From: Plazaster borealis
Taxonomy: Eukaryota; Echinodermata; Asteroidea; Forcipulatida; Labidiasteridae
Reading direction: 5' to 3'
NCBI GenBank assembly: GCA_021014325.1
Contig: CM037462.1
Span: 18,062,135-18,126,134, forward strand
Length of the DNA: 64,000 nucleotides
The notes beneath the pieces were generated by a model, which saw only the letters and a list, made by a program, of their open reading frames with translations, did no database searches and had not been told where the DNA came from. Numbering within the stretch: position 1 is the first letter of the stretch; each line of letters opens with the position of its first letter. Position numbers and translations under genes: made by a program. Positions 13,101-25,100 of the stretch are shown here, piece by piece.

Positions 13101-16100
13101 TGTCTTGACTCCATCCTCAGGTCATTCTCCTCTTGGTGATCTTAGTGATGAGGAAGCGAGTGGCTTTCACTGTAGAGCTTCTCGGCCAGGCTGGCAAGGC
13201 CATCGCAGCCATGCCGTTCCTTCTCATCCAGCCCATCTGGACGTTCCTCATTCTGATGTTATTCTTCGTCTACATCCTCGTCGTGTTTGTCTGCATCGCG
13301 GCCACAGGTTAGACAAAATACACACCTCATCAAACGTAGAAAATTTATGATAATGGTAACAAAGTAACCATATCTGTCGTACCTATGTGTGGGAGGGTTT
13401 TAATGTTGCTGCTTTCTCGTTGACAGGAACGCCGAAGCTTGACCCTGACACCGGTCATGTGATCTATGACCCCCCTGAGCCGGTCAGCTACATGTGGTGG
13501 TACCACGCCATCGGATTCATCTGGACCGCCGAGTTCATCTTGGCATGTCATCAGTTTGTCATTGCAGCCTGCATCGTGGACTGGTACTTCACAAGGTATG
13601 GATTTTAGTCAGGTTGCCAATGTACACAATGATAATGTAAGTTCAAAATGAAATGCATTCACAAGGGATCAGTCTATTTTGTCCTTCAAGCCTCACTTTG
13701 GTTACATTAAATCGTAAGGAAGGTAAATAAAAGGGATCATTGGGGGAACGCAGGTGATTGATTTTAATCTTCACCATCTAAAAACCATCTAAATCCAACA
13801 GGGCCTTATCGTCAACCAGGCCCTATCATCAACCGGGCCATATTGTCAACCAGGCTCTATCATCAACCGGGCCCTATCTTCAACCAGGCCCTATCATCAA
13901 CCGGGCCTTATCATCAACCGGGCCCTATCATCAACCGGGCCATATCGTCGAACAGGCACACTTTATATCCCTGATGCAATTATGACATCTATTGTTATTT
14001 GTTGTTGTTGGTGTTTTTGCATTGTAGAGATAAGGAGAACTACAGCTCTCCCATTCTGAAATCCATCGGGGTGCTCATCCAGAACCATCTTGGCTCCATG
14101 GTGTTTGGTGCCTTCATCATCCTGCTGGTTAAGATACCTCGAGCAATCCTGCTGTGGATTCAGATGAAGTAGGTTGGATCCGGTTCAGTCTGGTTTAAAC
14201 CAGAGTAGACTTGATATAACACAAAATAATGAACATCTATTCACTTACTCTGATCTGTTATAGATTCAAATGAAGTAGGTTGGATCCGGTTCAGTCTGGT
14301 TTAAACCAGAGTAGACTAAATATAGCACAAATGAACATCTATTCACTTACTCTGATCTGTTATAGATCCAAATGAAGTAGGTTGGATCCGGTTCAGTCTG
14401 GTTTAAACCAGAGTTGACTAAATATAGCACAAATGAACATCTATTCACTTACTCTGATCTGTTGTAGATTCAAATGAAGTAGGTTGGATCCGGTTCAGTC
14501 TGGTTTAAACCAGAGTTGACTAAATATAGCACAAATGAACATCTATTCACTTACTCTGATCTGTTTTAGATTCAAATGAAGTAGGTTGGATTGGGTTAAA
14601 GTCTGGTTTAAACTAAAGTGGACAAAATAAAGCAAAATCTTACTTTTATTCTAGCACTGATACTCAGATGTAGACCTAGATGAAGTAGGTTGGATCTGGT
14701 TTAATCTGGTTTGAACCAAAGTAGCCAACTTTTATGTTACTTTTATCTGTTGGTGTATCCAGTTCAATCTGATTTTAACCAGAAACTTAATTTTTAATTG
14801 TTATAGTGACCAGCACCTGATCTAGTTGAAACCAGTTTGATCCTGTTCATTCTGGTTGACATCAGAAAGCAGACAAATTACTGCATCAACAGAGGTTTTT
14901 AGTTTTAAGCAACTTGTTCTTTTCAGAACCACAAAAGAGTTTCAAATAAACCTTCCAGACTTCCACCAAAGAAAATTTACACGATCGATGTTATTTTCTT
15001 GTTATATTATTTTCTATTGCTACACAATTCTTTTACCGTAAATGAATTTTCTTTGCTTTCCTTCTTTTTTTAAAACTCAGAATGAAGGGGTCAGAGAACA
15101 GTGTGGCCAAGTTCATTCTACGCTGCATGTCTTGCTGCCTCTGGTGTCTGGAAAAGTTCCTCAAGTTTCTGAATGAGAACGCGTACATCGTTATGGGTAA
15201 AGCGTCTTCAAGATTCAAGATTTGTTTTCTTTTTTTCTCACGTCGATGTTCTCTGACAAATGAGATAGCATGGTTGAATAAAAAATACAACAATAATTAT
15301 AAAATACAACAATAATTATAAAATACAATAAATACAGTAGATATGACCAAATCAGGGACCAAGGAATACGACAGGACTTAAGCGCAGAATTCTGTGCTGA
15401 CGGTGCCATGTAAAGCTTGTGATTCTATGGGCTGTAAGCGCAGAATTCTGCGGTAAAAATGCCATGACATTGGGCCCAAATTGTTTAATAATGTTAAAGT
15501 TGTGATTTTGGAATAAAAAGTTAATAATCATTCATGACTGACCTGACATGACCTATAGAAAAATGAGCTATCAATATTTTGCCAAAAAAATTATCCAGAA
15601 CAGGGGAAACTTAAAATTTTTGTACCCATTGGCTTTTTTTCAGCAATTGAGGGCGGTGGATTCTGCAGTTCTGCCCAAAAGGTATGTGAAAATTATTTTT
15701 GAGATTGAAAAGATGTGATTAATTAGAGAGTTAAGAAAGTTTGAGGAATGTTCTAAGTATGTCTGACGAACATAGATAATATTGTTGTAAAACGTCTTGA
15801 TCTAGCTGCTAGGATATAGGCTATATAAGAACCCAGTGTTCTTTTTCATTAGATCAAGTGCGGTGAATCCACATGTGGTAACCCCTTCTCTGACAATGCA
15901 GAGGTCGCAAAATGTACACTTTATATTTTGCTTGATCAATAAAAGTGGAATCTTCTATAAGGAAAAGGGGTAGTACAATGAAGTAAGAGTTGTTAATGGT
16001 GCAGTTTTCCGTTATTCAAAAAATTGTAACAAAACTGAAGCTGATGGGAAAATTAGTCTGGCACCTTTTTGTGATTTGAGACTTGGAATATCATTGCCCT

Positions 16101-19100
16101 TGCGAACACAGGGAATCAGACGTAGTAGAGCTGTGTTTAAAAAGTTGTAAAGGTAGTGCATTCTTCTCTACCAGCAAGGCTCCTAGTTGATGATACCCAT
16201 GCCTACATCCTTACGAACTGGGAAGGGGGTAACCCTGTTTTAGCTCCAAGAGTAGGTGGCAACCTGCCCCTGGTGGCAGTTGATACGATGTGTACGATGC
16301 CTTTAAGCGATCTCTCATAAAAATAAATAAATAAATTTTTAAAAATCTCCCTTTACAAGCTAAAACAATAGCAAGATAATCTAATCTAGGGCTTCTAAAA
16401 CAATAGCAAGATAATCTCCTTCCCTTTGTGTAAAACCAACAGGCGTTCATCGTACTGCTGTCCAATGCGCTACGTGTAGCCGCCATCAACTGCGTCGGAG
16501 ACTTCGTCCTATTCTTAGGGAAGCTGGCTGTAGTTGGCCTTACTGCTGTCTGTGGCCTGGCCATCATGGGGGTAAGTTTGTCACATGATTCTCATTTACA
16601 AGCTCGAAACAATAGACCTTTCTTTTGTTTGCAAACACCAGGGTTCTCCCCATGCACAAGCTAGCGTATCGGGCCGATACTTGTGATTTGCAGGCCATTA
16701 CATGCAAATTTTGGCCAATACACCAAATGACAAATATATATAAATAATAAAAAAATTCCTTTTTATTTTTACAAAAAATCATCAAGAGAAAACCATAAAG
16801 AATGCTCCAGATTGCACTGTAGGGCTTTTAAAACCAAGATAAACACCAAGTAGAAAACATTCCGAAGACCTTGTTTCAATTCAGCGTGCTTCGGCCAAAC
16901 ATCCAAAGATTTGGCTCCAGAATGCCCCACAGTTTTGAAAAAAAACCTAGGGAGAACCCTGAACACTGACCACAATTGTGTATGGGCGGCTTTGAGTATC
17001 ACAAAATATATAACCGGGTTGGCACAAACCTGCCATTTTTTCAAAACAAAACATTTAAAGCCCGTCTTTTTATGAAGAATGTATGTACTTTTTGTTTTGG
17101 GTAGCCAATTGATTTATCAGTGAAATGGGTAATTTAAAAGCATTTATACATTTTTGCCGACCACCGTTTGGCAAAAATCTCTTGATGTGACGGCCCAAAA
17201 GAAAGGTCTATAGCTGACAAAGAAATCAAAACATTCATTGAGTTATGCAAAAACTACATTATGAACGCACATCATTTTTTGTTTCCATCCAAAAAGGCAT
17301 TTGTGATTAAGATAAGAAAATACAGTTTTGACATATTTTTCAATTTCCTGACATTATGGACTAAAAATCATGAAATAATTTTACCTGATCTGAAGCTTTA
17401 CTTGAACGTCAAACATCCAAATATTTTCACTTGATTTAACTAGTAATCAAAAGGAAATTCGAATTTTGCATAATTTTGAACGAACCAAATCTTTGCCATT
17501 ATAAATATTGAAACTACCTTTAAGTTATTTAATTCCAACTGACCGTATTTTTGACCGCATGAGGGCGCTCTCAACTGCAAATTTCCTTGCATCACAATTA
17601 CAGTTTTATCTATGTTGACTGCCTGTATGTTGTTTTCTTGTATCAATGGCCAAATAAACAATAATAATATTGCAACAAATTTAAAAAATTGCTTTACTTG
17701 TTTCGTTTCATGTATTAGTTAGGTTTACACACCCTCATGCGGTCAAAAATGCTGCGAACTTGGTTTTAAAAAACAACAAAGTTTTGAAGTGATTGTTTTG
17801 TTGTTTTAGTTTAAAAGTTCACTTGCTACACTTCTTTTAAATCGTCGACTCAGAACTGGAAGGTCCTCATTACAATTTGTATGGATTCATAAAATTGCTC
17901 TTGCATATTTTTGAGCTCCTGGTAATTGGAGTTTATTCATTGAGAGTGGTCGCGAAATAAAAAGAAACATTCATTTTTTTATAAAAATATTGATTCGTGA
18001 ATTTACATTTTGTCTTCTTCAGATTTCTAAACATTTAACGCCATTTTGGTTATTATATTTTTGACTGGCGCCCCCGGGAACAAAGATATTAACAAAATAG
18101 GGAGACCGCCAACATAGGGCTAGACTAGCTCAGCAGCGTTCTCCCTTAATGGCACTGTACACGTTTGGAATTTGTCAAAGACCAGTGTTCTCACTTGGTG
18201 TATCCCAACATATGCATAAAATAACAAACCTGTGAACATTTTGGCTCAATTGGTCATCGAAGTTGCATGAAAATGATGAAAGAAAAAACACCCTTGTTGT
18301 ACAAATTTGTGTGCTTTCAGATAGAATAAAAACTTGTTGCAAGAAGTTTTTATTATTTTAGTGAGAAATTACCTCTTTCTCAAAAACTACGTTACTTCAG
18401 AGGGAGTCGTTTCTCACAATGTTTTATACTATCAACAGCTCTCCGTTGCTTGTTACCAATTAAGTTTGTATGCTAATATTTGTTTTGAGTCATTACCAAA
18501 CGTGTACGATAATTTTAACAGTGGTCTGCTGTCCAAATGCTAATGAGAACACCTCGATGAGGACCAGTCAAAATTCTCTCCAAGTGGTCCAGCTGGCTAG
18601 TTCAATATTAGTGTGAACTATGGACAAGTGAAAAAGATGGCGGACCAGTTAAATGACAAGCAAACTGGACGTGCTGGCTAGTCTGTGAAACACTTAAGGG
18701 CAAACCCTGACCAGTTGGTGGAGCTCCGGCACGTTTATCCGGAGGTTGCAGGTTGAAGTCCTGCTCCAGTCAATTTTTCTTTGATCAACCACAATTTATT
18801 GAATTTTTAAATACATTTAATCGTCCTGTTGATATGACGTTGCATTTAATGAGGACCTTCCAGCTCTGAGTCGACAAAATGTTGTTGTTATTTTCTCATA
18901 CTCACCTCAGTCTTTCTCTGTTATTTGACGTGTCCGTTGTGCCAGAGTTGTTTTTGTTTTGAAGCATGTCCAATCTATTCCAATCTATTACAAATTTATT
19001 CAAATCTATTCAAATTTATTTAGACGGGGTCATTTAATCTTGTGGTGAGTGAAGTATGGGCCCCATGGCATTTGTCTATCATGAGGCATGAAGTTGATTT

Positions 19101-22100
19101 TGCATGAATTTAAATTTGGGATGATGTACATTTTCTGGAGAAATAATTTAAAACACATTTCCCTTCCAAATACAACCCCCCAAAATGGGGTTTGATAAAA
19201 AGTATTAACATGCCTTGAAGGTCACAGACAATATCAACCTTTACCTACAAATAATCTGTGATGAATTAGTACCAGTGAAGATATGTTCCAAATGTTCTTT
19301 TTTTTATTGACTCTTTCAGTGCTAAGGTCGTACATGTACAATCTATTTTATGTATTCCGAAAGCGCCATTATCGTACATGTACAATCTTTTTTTACGTAC
19401 TCAAAAAGTGTCATCAATCATACATGTACGACCCATAATATACATGTTATTGGCTTTTGGATATAGGCCTACCAAGGCCACACAAATCAGCAAGATACAT
19501 TTTGTTTGGTGAGAAAGACTTATGTTTTATTTTAATACAGAATTCCGAAAAACCTCAAAAAGCTGGGCATTTTAGGTTCATAACAAACAAAAAAGTGGGC
19601 ACTGAAAGAGTTAACAAAAAAATCCTTTTTTTTAACAAATTGAAATTTGTTAGAATGTTGATGTGTATCGAGAAGATTCTGAATTGCATGCATCTCTTCT
19701 TTTAAACTGTAACCTTGGCCCAAGTTCATAGAGCTGCTTAAGCACAAAAAGTAGCTAAGCACAACAAAATTGTGCTTATCAGAATAAGGTTACCAGCCAA
19801 AATACCATGCTACATGTACAATTTGTGACTGGTATCCTGCTAATTTTTGCTTAGCAGAAAATGTTAAGCATTATTTTCTGCTCAAGCAGCTCTATGAAAC
19901 TAGACCCTGGCCTGATACTTCACGAAGGCAGCAGAGGCAATTGCCTCGGTGCCCCTTGGAATGTTCCAGTACAAGTTGACCTCATTGAGGTTCCCTTTAC
20001 AAAGGAAAATCTTGTTCGAGATATCGCCTAACATCACAAGGCCGAACCGAACGGCCACTTCAAGGTGAGGGCTACACATAACTGATCTGGGCTGACGACC
20101 CAAATCAACTGTCACCAGGGGCACGTTGCCACCTACTCCTGGGGCTGAAACAGGGTTACCCCAGTCCGTAATCTGTTTTACCCTTTGAATAATGAAGTAT
20201 CAGGCCTGTCTCACTTTTATTTTTGCATCTTACAGTTTTTGTACTTCTTTCTTTAGGCCTATTTAGTCTGTTCAATGGTTACTTCATTAATGTGAAATGA
20301 AATGATTTCAGACAATCAGGTGTCTGTTTCTCAAATGATATAAAAAAAAAGACGATGCATCTAGAATAGGCGGACAGTTTTTGTTTAATAAAAACACGAT
20401 TTTATTTGATTCAGATTTGAGACATTGTGAACAATGTCTCATGGCATACAAATAATTTTGTAAAATGCTCTGTAACATGAAACTTGCAGTAACCATTGGC
20501 CAGAAAATGTTTGAGTCTATGCTTGTTGATCTTGTTTCTAATTATAATTTATTCTAATTTGTCTTTTGTTTTTCATTCTGATTTGAATCATCCTTATCCC
20601 GCCTGTGAAACCCTCCGTTCATTGAAAATGTAAAAAAAACAAAAACACCAAAATTCTTTTTGCTGCTGGGCTGTCGTTCGTCTTGCCACGCTTGTGTTCT
20701 CATCGACAGGCATTGCCTCAGCTGCATTTCTATGCTGTACCCATATTCGTTGCCTGTATTTTCGCCTACCTGGTTGCCGGCGCTTTCATGTCAATATATG
20801 AGGTATGGCCCACGAGGGCGCTATTTAAAAGACGCAGCGGGGAGGAGTGGTACATTGAATGCAGTTTGTGTCTCTAATGCTCTGACCGTTTTATGGTTTT
20901 TTTTAGTGCATCTTACAATTCTTAAATCTACTCAAACGATATTTTTAAAGATCTGAGTTTGAAAAGATTGAAAACAAATTTGTATTCATATGATGCATTC
21001 TATATTTAGTGTGTTATTGGATGTGATGTACCTGTACGTTAATACTGAGTATAATCCTATTGAGCAGGCTGAACCTGTTTGAACTGATTAGAACTGGTTT
21101 GAACCGGTGTGAACAAGCCATTTAGTGATACAACTACAACTGCATGATGAGGTCAGACTGCATGCAAACCACAATTCACTGTACTATTCCACCCCCTGTG
21201 TATTCTATACCCAATTCATTCATAGCAGGAAGTGACACATTATCAAATGAGCTTTTCCAAAATTGAAAACTCAATTTGAGTACGAGGTGTTGGGTAAATA
21301 TGAGACTCAACTCTCATTTGATGATTACTCGCGACTTGAAGCTATGGGTGGCATGTAATTGTGGGAATTCCAGATCAACTTAACCAGTTGCTCTGGGATT
21401 TTCACTTTGTAAAGTTTTAACATTTTCTTAAAGTTGTTCTCTCCCTATTTTTATCTCTCCCCCACCCTGTGCCTTGGTGTTTATCCCACCCCATGTTTGT
21501 GTGTCAATGTATTCCCCACACTGTGTATCAATGTATTCCCCACCCTATTTGCCTGTATATCCCTCCTGTATGCCACTGTATCCCCACCCTGTGTGCTTGT
21601 ATGTGTCCCACCCTGTGTGTCTGTTAATCCCTCATTCTATGTTTGCTTGTACATATCCCCACCCTGTACATGTACATATCTATGCTTTTATATCCCCACC
21701 CTTTGTGTCAACGGAACCCTGTGTGCTTGAAACCCCAACCTCATCCCCACCCTGTGTGATCGTTCAACCCCACCCTGTATAGACCAATGAGAGTATAATC
21801 TTCTATGCAGTGTCCCTATTAATTGGGGCCATATTTGCCTACTTTACCGCCAGCTGTTTCCTGAGTGTGTATGAGGTAAGGTGGGCGGGTCCTTGATTCA
21901 TGATTGACAGGTGTACAAACAAGTAGGATCAGACATTTTGCATGTCGTAGATACAATCAAGTTAGGTTTTTTTGGTAACCCCATGTACATGAAATCTCTC
22001 AATTAGTTAAATGGTGGTGCCGGAAAGGATCGGTGGTGTAACAACTTGATGTTTCGATCAGTATGATGCTCTTATCATCTTCAGGAGAAAGCCTTTCTTT

Positions 22101-25100
22101 TTTCTCCTGAAGACAATCAGAGCATACTGATTGAAATGTTGAGACGTTACATCACAAGTTCTTTTCAGAATCGCCACAACTGATAGAGTGATTTTGTCAC
22201 AAACATGGTGTACCGCAAACTTGGCTAGATTGTACGAACAAGGGTTTATTTTTTATGCATAAAGAGAATTTACTGGCCATCATCTAATTTTGGAAGGTTG
22301 TGAAAAATTATCTTTAACGAATCCGGGTTTAATAGATTAACCCATAGTTACTCATAATGCATACTGTTTCTCTTAATACATCAGAAGTGGATATTCATAT
22401 ACAAAAAAAATCACTTCAATCTGATATCTACGCTTTTCAAATCAGTTAGTCAGCTCTGCAAAAAAAAAAAAAAAGCAGGAACTTGTAAACCTGATGCATT
22501 GTCATCATCTCATCGCCCGGTTTTAGTAATAAAGCTATGTACGCACGACGCACAAGGGTTAATTTCATAAAGCACTAAGATTCTTTTTAAGATAAGTTGT
22601 CAGTTGTGCCATAGTGATTTGTATTGTGACATCACATTAGCAGTTAAAGAGTGATTTGTAGTTAAGATCAATTTTAGCTCTTTGTGAAATTGAGCTCTGG
22701 ATAAAAACCCGTATTGAGGAACTTTCTTTTGACCTCTAAGGAAGGGGACCTTACTGTGATGACATAAAGATCTATAGACCCCTTGCATGTGACGTTACAA
22801 ACCCAACAAAACAGCGCCCTCACTGAGGTAAATGAAGACCTACCATTGGCTTCGAGTTGTGAGCAGCGCGTACACACATGCAGGAAGTTGTTTGACCTCG
22901 GCAATGGCGGCCAATGCAAGGAGTTTATTCATTTTTGGTTCTACCCTATAACGATGTGTGATAATCACTGTGTACTCGGTACTTTCCAGAGTCCTGCAGG
23001 GAAAAAAAATCCACAGGCATACTACTCAGGTGAGATTCGAACCCACAACCCTCGCAGTTAAGAGCAGATTCCTTAGTACCGAGTCTACAGTGCTTATCAC
23101 ACATTGGTGTGGGGTAAATCCAAAAACAATATTCTTTATCTCCGATAAACTTATTATGTCTACCTTAGTATAAGAACAAAGTGGGAGATTTTTTTACAAT
23201 TTACTGAACTGGTTTTGCTCTTGGAGATATAAGATGCATGTATTGGTGAATTTGTGTCCGTAGATGGCTGTAGACACCCTCTTGTTGTGTTTCTGTGAGG
23301 ATGTTAGAATCAATGATGGGTCAGATGAGAAGCCATACTTCATGGATGTAGACCTCATGGTAAGCCACGAAACACTTCTTCTTACCCCCCCCCCCCCACA
23401 CACACACACACAAATTGAACTCCCTTGGAAGCAAGAACCTCTTATTCATATGGGAACTCAAAACCAATTACATAGATTACACAAAAACAGCCTAAACCTC
23501 ATGTTTATTTTCCTCCATAAATCATAATGTTCTTATATACATGCATAAGGCCTACCCAAAAAAAATATGTTATGTCGGCGTAACGGGCCAGAAAAAATAG
23601 GGTAGGTAGGTTGGGATTTAAAATAAAATAAAAAAAATTAACAGTTAAACGAAACTTGTGAATTCCAGAGAACTGTTTAACTGTTTATACCATTCCAATC
23701 AAAACTTTAAGCCAGTGGATGTCAACACAATTTCCATGTTAAACAGAACACTATACCCACTCCTAATGGTCACAGAACCAGGTCATAAAACCACAAAGAC
23801 ATAGCGCGCACCGCTGGTCTTTGTACTAATGTATAACAGACTGCAGAGGATTAAGACAAGATGTAATTTGATCTCAATAGGAGTGCCAATCATTCTCCCA
23901 GGGCTGGAGAGTGTCTGGGGCTGATTAAATAAAGAAAAGGATGTCAGGTTTTTTTTCACTGTCGGCTTTGTTTGTGGTAGGAAAGTTGTTTTTTTAATCA
24001 TTGACAAAACTTCAGCTGGGGGAAAACAAGTTGAACAAAAATATCCAGGGTCAGCCGTATTTTTAGGGTCGGTCGGGTTACGCCAACATAACAATTTTTT
24101 TTTAGGCCTAAGCAATGCATGCTAAACAGTTCCAATAGGGGCAGCAGACATACCAGGGGCCAATTTCATAGCGCTGCTTAATGGTAAGCAAATTTTCACG
24201 CTAACTATAGCAGAAAAATTTGCTGCAGCATATAAGCGTATTTCACAGGTTAGCAAGAAAATTAGGCGGCCAGCTTGCGCGTTCACCATGAATTTGCATT
24301 GTTACGTCATTCATTTTCATACATTAAGTAATGGAAAGTTAGCATGCCTTTTCGTGAGCTTACGGTTAGCAGCGCTATGAAATGGAAACTCGCGCAGTAA
24401 GCACAAAAACGGCCGTTAAGTAGCTCTATAAAATTGGGGCCAGGTTAATTTCCATTCTTTATGTAGTTCTGAGCGTGCGCACGCTTTGGAGAACGTTAGA
24501 TTTACCTGGTAAGTCTGCTGCCACCTAGTGTCCTTGAAAGTCTCTTATTCCATTTCTTTGGAGTGTAATATCCAGTTAAGCTGATCACTTTGGGTTCTCG
24601 TATTACAGAGCTGCCAACTCTCCCTGATTCTGCAGAAAGTTTCCTGAAAATAAACCAATCTTTCCATGTTCTGATGAACAAATTTGACAATCTCCCTGGT
24701 CATTGAAAATGTTTCCCTATTATGTTGAATACATCTCTAACTATTTCCCTGATTGTTGTACAAAATCACCCTGATTGCAAGATGCAACTGTTGGCAGCTC
24801 TGCTTTTAAAAGGACATGAAAACAACTTTTTTCCCGTCTGTCTTGACCAGGAATTTGTGACAAATAGCAGTGAGGCCCTTGACAACTTGAAGAAGAAGAA
24901 GAGGGGTCGGAGCGAAGCCATTCCTGGTGAAGATGCGGCGGATGCAGCCACACCCGCCCACGTCATCCTGAAGGAGGAAGAAGAAGAAGAAAAGTCATCC
25001 CCGCCTCCTTCAGGGGACGTACAAGAAGCCGAGGAGAAGCAACCGCTCAAGAGTGCGGAAGACGGTCGGGGAGATGAAAACGAGAAGCCCAAGGAAGATG

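Noticed and set aside
13796..13960. CRISPR-like array
   Set aside because: It is an 18-bp direct tandem repeat without spacers, intronic in an animal gene.
21430..21780. Proline/cysteine-rich ORF of about 100 aa
   Set aside because: It is a translation of a degenerate ccccaccctgtgtg repeat that provides the polypyrimidine tract of exon B.
24722..24850. Open frame running into the last SLC44A1 exon from upstream
   Set aside because: It starts inside a dispersed repeat; the splice acceptor at 24849-24850 and the EFV homology mark the true exon start.
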